From positions 62,001-126,000 of the forward strand of contig DIXO01000059.1 in NCBI GenBank assembly GCA_002428735.1: a stretch of 64,000 nucleotides of DNA. Direction: 5' to 3'. This document shows, one piece after another, positions 60,301 through 64,000 of this stretch. A program made the translations under genes and the position numbers. Below the pieces are notes generated by a model. That model worked only from the letters and a program-made list of their open reading frames with translations. It did no database searches and was not told the DNA's origin. Every line of letters begins with the position of its first letter. Within the stretch, counting starts at the first letter, position 1. Origin of the DNA: Syntrophaceae bacterium UBA6078. Lineage in GTDB: Bacteria; Desulfobacterota; Syntrophia; Syntrophales; UBA2210.

Positions 60301-60432
60301 CGGGAAATAACCCAGCTCTTCGTGGACGGGCTGGTGGGGAAGAATTTTTCGAAGGCCCTCTCCTTCTATCTCGATCGTTCAGGAGAATACCTGAAGGCGA
60401 TTCAGGGCATGGAAAGGACAGAAAAGAGATGA
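57367..60432 (+). CDS. large membrane protein of unknown function (1021 residues)
   Basis: Not recognised. The first two thirds are soluble: a mostly helical domain (1-400), with ATGDYRRQLELAHDF and NFLQDSAVESFMTEGRRVSEYQQRYVMTVLEQF, and a middle part with LTPRDLLERLGRLNTGYSITLPLGGLSVEDVIELLYE. The C-terminal third has five or more membrane helices (about 685-710, 755-775, 785-805, 815-845), then a soluble tail. No GxGxxG, Walker or DXD motif is seen. It starts the operon with a sigma-54 promoter, and its stop overlaps the GDPD start (ATGA). ATG at 57382 is an alternative start. Confidence 0.8.
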   Translation: MGKIYMADTVTVEPRHMDQGASRFLFDKEDHALLVIVNEVLGRDRSRGHLKNLLNPYLHPHGIKEMAAPKELRIAYAVIHLLNSLEVGKAKDRLVALRSLREEVLYSSESFLRRNTARVLLQIMKKLVQATGDYRRQLELAHDFRMTASGKPRVVRAQLQRYHLLEMPEAWNQIATDDHVHDVNTKGRKSPTHLIMDAWIKGIRRLKVIYYNYVTPQVARELLEAAAIMEMRVRIGVEFSARFYNRYVQFIWAPRGLIDAQDFLNFLQDSAVESFMTEGRRVSEYQQRYVMTVLEQFNERHRHAIHQTYGFLPPSLDHDEFLSFVGAGQTSLLHLAEFAYTNMLPAMRGHVADLWKRCVHAGPEEGERMRAAVDEFHRLDSEAIVERYLRPAQNPSVPDPHVPSDGEDVPWLLTLTPRDLLERLGRLNTGYSITLPLGGLSVEDVIELLYECHGQITHLEVFNLKDYVTGTVVHDAAINDLQRAINEDDVIALKRIIREGIENVSGVAPTRVEALTKILHDIATFRSYYEGTLLKSRVGSDSSSRSHRLYGMGLVIRDTLPRRAQREIRKGSSSRLILPLRTSVYLRASYLPRPSAGKAASTLYRFASHFPGLRFIGKRRVEEWEIERYSTTRVGVAGNVVALGGQDEGNAPGLFPETQDVRETGSALSWRYLNSTLKNWLKVLTGFVPAFLTFYLTKDWWLLAWFGAVIWFGITGARNILQSVLGSGGIRRSPLLKWNDFVRWDRLTDSLLFTGFSVPLLDYIVKTLLLDRLLGITTATGPVLLYTVIALANGLYLTGHNIFRGLPRGAAFANLFRTVLSIPLALLFNAAAGSVLMMANVPHVEVILQKWAAIISKAASDCVAGLIEGTADRYQNILTRMWDYRSKLAQLFGTYVELELLLPEADVCSLMAAPKKFIRVVRGKARNLEKVEIINALDLLYFWMYQPRAVSALRAVARKMSVDERRIFICSQLVLEREREITQLFVDGLVGKNFSKALSFYLDRSGEYLKAIQGMERTEKR

Positions 60433-61247
60433 CGCTCATTATAGCCCATCGCGGCGCGCGCAGCATTGCCCCGGAAAACACCATGGCGGCCGCTCGAGCG
60501 GCCATCGCCGCCGGCGCCGATCGCTGGGAGACGGATGTAACGGTGACAAAAGACGGCGAACTGGTGCTGCTCCACGATGCAACCCTCGCGCGTACCACCG
60601 ATGCGCCGGACCGCTTCCCCGGGAGCGAACCGTGGAACAGCTGCGAATTCACCCAGGACGAGATCCGTTCGCTGGACGCCGGTTCCTGGTTCGCGCGGAC
60701 CGATCCTTTCGGCCTGATCGCGGCGGGCGAGGTCGGGGAGGCAACATGGTCTGCCTACCGCGGCGAGAAGGTCCCCACGCTGGACGAAGTCCTCCGGTTT
60801 ACCCGCGATAACGGATTCCCCGTCAATCTGGAGTTGAAGCGTCTTCCCCCGCCCCTCCGGGGATATCCCCTTGTTGATCGGGTCCTGGCGATGATCGATG
60901 TCCTGGAAGTGGACCACGGACTGGTGATTCTCTCTTCATTTCACCACGAGTGGCTGCGCGAGATTCAACAACGCGCCCCCTCGATCCCGGTTCAAGCCCT
61001 GATCGGTGATTCTCAATCTGTACTCCCGGACTGGGAGACAGATGTGGAATTTACGGCGTACAATGTACTGAGCGCCCTGATCAACGAAGACCAGATCCGC
61101 GATCTAGCCCGGCGGGGGATATCCGTGAATCTCTTCACCGTGAATACGGAGGAGGAAATGCTCCGGTTCGCGCGGGCGGGGGTGGCCGGGTTGTTCACGG
61201 ATTTCCCGCAGCGGGCGGTCAAGCTGCTCCGAGAAACACAGGGATGA
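60429..61247 (+). CDS. glycerophosphodiester phosphodiesterase
   Basis: 272 residues. IIAHRGARSIAPENTMAAARAAIAAGADRWETDVTVTKDGELVLLHDATLAR has the catalytic HR and the metal/acid E and D, then HD; NLELKR is the next conserved block. Releases glycerol-3-phosphate from glycerophosphodiesters, the substrate of GlpAB downstream. No signal peptide, so cytoplasmic (UgpQ-like). Coupled to the preceding gene by a four-base overlap. Confidence 0.9.
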   Translation: MTLIIAHRGARSIAPENTMAAARAAIAAGADRWETDVTVTKDGELVLLHDATLARTTDAPDRFPGSEPWNSCEFTQDEIRSLDAGSWFARTDPFGLIAAGEVGEATWSAYRGEKVPTLDEVLRFTRDNGFPVNLELKRLPPPLRGYPLVDRVLAMIDVLEVDHGLVILSSFHHEWLREIQQRAPSIPVQALIGDSQSVLPDWETDVEFTAYNVLSALINEDQIRDLARRGISVNLFTVNTEEEMLRFARAGVAGLFTDFPQRAVKLLRETQG

Positions 61248-61349
61248 CCGTTCACATCGTTTGAAGCGGCCCTTCCGGGCTTGCGCTGCTCCCGGTATTT
61301 TAGTAAGTAAAAAAACAGCATCGGGCAGTTTTCCTATGGGATGATCCTT

Positions 61350-62852
61350 ATGATACGAACGGATGTCATAATTATCGGCGGAGGCTCCACGGGATGCGGG
61401 ATAGCGAGGGATCTCGCCCTGAGAGGAATAGATCACTGTCTGATCGAGAAGGGGGATTTTGCCGCCGGGGCGACGGGCGCGTGCCACGGACTGCTTCACA
61501 GCGGTGGCCGGTACGCGGTGAACGATCCTGAAGCGGGGGCCGACTGCATCGCCGAAAATACGATTCTGCAAAAGATCGGCAGAAAATGCGTGGAGCGAAC
61601 AGGGGGGCTGTTTGTCCGTCTCCCCGGCGATTCGAAGCGATACCGGGACACCTTTCTGAAAGCGTGTGACGCGATCGGAATCACCACCGAGGAGCTTTCT
61701 CCGAGCCGGGCTCTCGATCTCGTCCCGGCGCTCAACCCGTCCTTGGAGGAGGCGATCAGGGTTCCCGACTGTTCCATCGACCCCTTCAGATTGTGCATGC
61801 TCAACATCACCTCATCTCAGAAGCGGGGCGGCCTGGTTTTGACCCATCACACCGTAACGGCCATTATCAAGGAACACGGAAGGTGTGTGGGGGTCACGGC
61901 CCGGGAAGAGATCACATCCGATGTCAAGGAAATCAGAGGAAAGATTATTATCAATGCCACGGGAGCGTGGGGGGATCGGGTGGCGCGCCTGGCCGGCGGC
62001 AGTGTGCCCATAACCCTTTCAAAGGGCAGTCTGGTTGTCACCAATCACCGGATCACCAATATGGTGGTCAACCGGCTGCGACCCGCGTCCGACGGCGATA
62101 TTGTCGTCCCCAACGAGGCAGTCTGCCTTGCCGGAACAACCTCCATCCCTGTTACCGATCCCGACGGGATCGGCGTCGACCCGGGTGAGGTTGATATAAT
62201 CGCCACCCAGGCGCAGGAAATGCTTCCCGATTTTGCTGCCACGCGACTGATCAGGACCTACGCGGGAGTCCGGCCCTTATTACAGTCTGACGGCGAGAAC
62301 GGGAGGTCCATATCCCGGGGTTTCCGGATCATAGACCACCGGGACGGGTTGTTCAGCATCGTGGGCGGCAAACTCACCACCTATCGGCTTATGGCGGAAA
62401 AGATGACCGACACCGTCATAGCCGTTTTCGGCCTGAAGAGACCATGCCGGACGGCGGAGCTTCCTCTTGAAGGACAGGAGGAACTGAGCGGATATCCTCT
62501 TTCGAAACGGCTGAAAAGCCTGGAAGACATCGTGTGCGAATGCGAACTGGTGACGGCCGATGCCGTGGAGCGGGTGGCCGGTCAGGTCGGGACCCGTTAT
62601 CTCGGAGACATCCAGCACCGCACGCGCCTGGGAATGGGTCCCTGTCAGGGCGGATTCTGCACTTACCGGGCGCTGGGGATCATGCAGGAAAAGGGAAAGA
62701 TGACCCCTGAAGAATCGATGGGCATGCTCAGAGATTTCCTTCAGAGGAGGTTCAAGGGGATCAAGCCCGCCCTCTGGGGCGATCAGCTCCGCGAAGAGCA
62801 GCTGATAGAGAGCATCTACCTAGGTATCCTGAACATGGAGCAGGAACAATGA
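61350..62852 (+). CDS. glpA: anaerobic glycerol-3-phosphate dehydrogenase subunit A
   Basis: 500 residues from the ATG at 61350 (61341 is also in frame; ribosome sites are weak for both). DVIIIGGGSTGCGIARDLALRGIDHCLIEKGDFAAGATGACHGLLHSGGRYA is the FAD site; the C-terminal region has a BFD-like [2Fe-2S] domain with CECELV...GDIQHRTRLGMGPCQGGFC. Oxidises glycerol-3-phosphate to dihydroxyacetone phosphate; electrons go through GlpB/GlpC to menaquinone. ATGA overlap with glpB. Confidence 0.92.
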   Translation: MIRTDVIIIGGGSTGCGIARDLALRGIDHCLIEKGDFAAGATGACHGLLHSGGRYAVNDPEAGADCIAENTILQKIGRKCVERTGGLFVRLPGDSKRYRDTFLKACDAIGITTEELSPSRALDLVPALNPSLEEAIRVPDCSIDPFRLCMLNITSSQKRGGLVLTHHTVTAIIKEHGRCVGVTAREEITSDVKEIRGKIIINATGAWGDRVARLAGGSVPITLSKGSLVVTNHRITNMVVNRLRPASDGDIVVPNEAVCLAGTTSIPVTDPDGIGVDPGEVDIIATQAQEMLPDFAATRLIRTYAGVRPLLQSDGENGRSISRGFRIIDHRDGLFSIVGGKLTTYRLMAEKMTDTVIAVFGLKRPCRTAELPLEGQEELSGYPLSKRLKSLEDIVCECELVTADAVERVAGQVGTRYLGDIQHRTRLGMGPCQGGFCTYRALGIMQEKGKMTPEESMGMLRDFLQRRFKGIKPALWGDQLREEQLIESIYLGILNMEQEQ

Positions 62853-64000
62853 ACGCCACGTACGATGTCGTGATCATAGGCGGAGGCATATCGGGAATGA
62901 TGGCGGCGATCACGCTGGTGGGGTGCGGGAAAAAGGTCGCGGTTGTTTCAAAAGGTGATCCTGTCTGCTGTTTTTCCACGGGGTGTGTCGACGTGCTCGC
63001 GGACGGTGAAAATCCCCTGAAAGGGATCGGTTCTTTGCCTGAGCACCACCCCTATCACCTTGTGGGCGATAAGGGCATCGCGGAGGCGCTGGGGCTGTTC
63101 AGGGGGATCATGTCCGCGGAGGGAATCCCCTATGTGGGAGATGTTCATGCCAACAGAAGAGTGTTGACCTCGCTGGGCAGGTCCAAAGTGACCTGCCTTG
63201 TCCCCGAGACGATGGATTTCAGCGATATCGATCCCCATGAATCTCTTCATATCCTGTCCTTTCACAAGATGAAGGATTTCTATCCCCAGTACATTACATC
63301 GCGGTACGCAAAGGCGGCATATTCAACATTTGACGCAGGTGTTACCACCACGGTGGGTATTGCCGAGCGCTTTGAAGACAGCGATTTTCTCGATACATTC
63401 ACAACATGGATGCGGGGACTCGCCATACAAGAAGAAAGGATTGCCGTTCCGGCCGTTCTGGGAAGGGGCTCCTCCGGTGCGGTGTACCACCGGATAGGCG
63501 GCGAATGCGGCAGAACGGTCTTCGAGATTCCCACCCTTCCTCCCTCCATGCCGGGGCTGCGATTGTTCGGCGGCCTGAAAAACGCCTTCCTCCGGCGGAA
63601 AGGAGACTTGTACTGGGGGAGGGGGATATACAGCGTGGAAAAGCTCGGCAACCAAATCGAGGCCGTCACCCTCACAGGTCCGGGCAGGAGCACGCGCGTG
63701 GAGGGGAAGGCTTTTATCCTTGCTACCGGATCATTTGTCAGCGGCGGCCTTCAGGCATCGAGAGATGCCGTCATGGAGACCGTATTCAATCTGCCCTCCT
63801 ATCTCCCCCCCGGTACACGGGATGCCTGGTTCCAGGATGATTTCTTTGCCGTCGGGCATGAGATAGAGAAAGCAGGGATACGGGTGGACGCATCGTTCAG
63901 GCCGCTCGGTACGGAGATTGAAAACCTGTATGTGTGCGGGAGCATCCTGGCCTTTTCGGAGGTGATGAAATACCGGTGCGGCCACGGCATGGCCATTGCC
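62849..64000 (+). CDS. glpB: anaerobic glycerol-3-phosphate dehydrogenase subunit B, cut by window end
   Basis: 384 codons from the ATG at 62849 (overlapping the glpA stop) run to the window end without a stop. TYDVVIIGGGISGMMAAITLVGCGKKVAVVSKG is the FAD site; VGIAERFEDSDFLDTF, then ENLYVCGSILAFSEVMKYRCGHGMAIA, match GlpB. GlpB bridges GlpA to the membrane subunit GlpC, which should follow beyond the window. Confidence 0.92.
   Translation, partial: MNATYDVVIIGGGISGMMAAITLVGCGKKVAVVSKGDPVCCFSTGCVDVLADGENPLKGIGSLPEHHPYHLVGDKGIAEALGLFRGIMSAEGIPYVGDVHANRRVLTSLGRSKVTCLVPETMDFSDIDPHESLHILSFHKMKDFYPQYITSRYAKAAYSTFDAGVTTTVGIAERFEDSDFLDTFTTWMRGLAIQEERIAVPAVLGRGSSGAVYHRIGGECGRTVFEIPTLPPSMPGLRLFGGLKNAFLRRKGDLYWGRGIYSVEKLGNQIEAVTLTGPGRSTRVEGKAFILATGSFVSGGLQASRDAVMETVFNLPSYLPPGTRDAWFQDDFFAVGHEIEKAGIRVDASFRPLGTEIENLYVCGSILAFSEVMKYRCGHGMAIA

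Noticed and set aside
1..64000. CRISPR arrays, rRNA genes, tmRNA, RNase P RNA or SRP RNA
   Set aside because: No repeat-spacer pattern or recognisable core sequence of these RNAs was found while reading both strands.

Overview
The window reads as a chromosomal segment of an anaerobic, Gram-negative deltaproteobacterium (Desulfobacterota; Syntrophales-like or sulfate-reducer-like). This rests on the siroheme-type alternative heme genes (ahbC, ahbD), a sigma-54-controlled amtB-glnK pair, anaerobic glpAB, TRAP transport, two C_GCAxxG_C_C redox proteins and LPS/O-antigen genes. The species assignment is inference; no rRNA gene is present.

Layout. 1-7493: surface-polysaccharide genes (FkbM methyltransferase, several GT2 glycosyltransferases, an O-antigen ligase/polymerase-like membrane protein) in two divergent groups. 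7544-13337: a compact tetrapyrrole operon hemC, cobA-hemD fusion, ahbC, hemB, ahbD, followed by an LhgO-like flavoprotein. 14550-22755: a more AT-rich, partly decayed accessory segment with an IS200/IS605 relic, a metallo-beta-lactamase-fold hydrolase, a TRAP transporter (dctQMP), a DsrC-like relic, a C_GCAxxG protein and a PAS/sigma-54 activator. 22861-36313: a mixed set including a phosphorylase, two universal stress proteins, tRNA-Val(CAC), an M16C protease, an SDR, a NUDIX-DUF6125-selenoprotein operon, a thioesterase, a cupin, a flavoprotein, a lipoprotein and an RNA methyltransferase.

36413-44920: vWA/MoxR pair, thiolase, a DUF2600 (tetraprenyl-curcumene-synthase-like) protein, moaC, a PH-like membrane protein, a Fis-like regulator, inositol monophosphatase, RodZ-like protein and TatA. 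44980-54942: core genome: ssb, uppP, ftsK, rimO, then the classic rpmH-rnpA-yidD-yidC-jag-mnmE block (rpmH is only 45 codons). 54988-57142: a small Cys-rich conserved protein, then glnK and amtB. 57188-64000: two sigma-54 promoters facing apart; the rightward one serves an unrecognised 1021-residue membrane protein, a glycerophosphodiester phosphodiesterase, glpA and glpB (cut by the window end).

Most notable result: on the minus strand at 29190-29708 a C_GCAxxG_C_C protein is interrupted by an in-frame TGA exactly where the family has its first conserved Cys, and the TGA is followed by a hairpin closely resembling the E. coli fdhF SECIS element. I read this as a selenocysteine protein that ordinary gene callers would truncate. 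Second are the divergent sigma-54 promoters at 57188-57336, which tie an unknown large membrane protein and glycerol-3-phosphate genes to the same sigma factor as ammonium transport.
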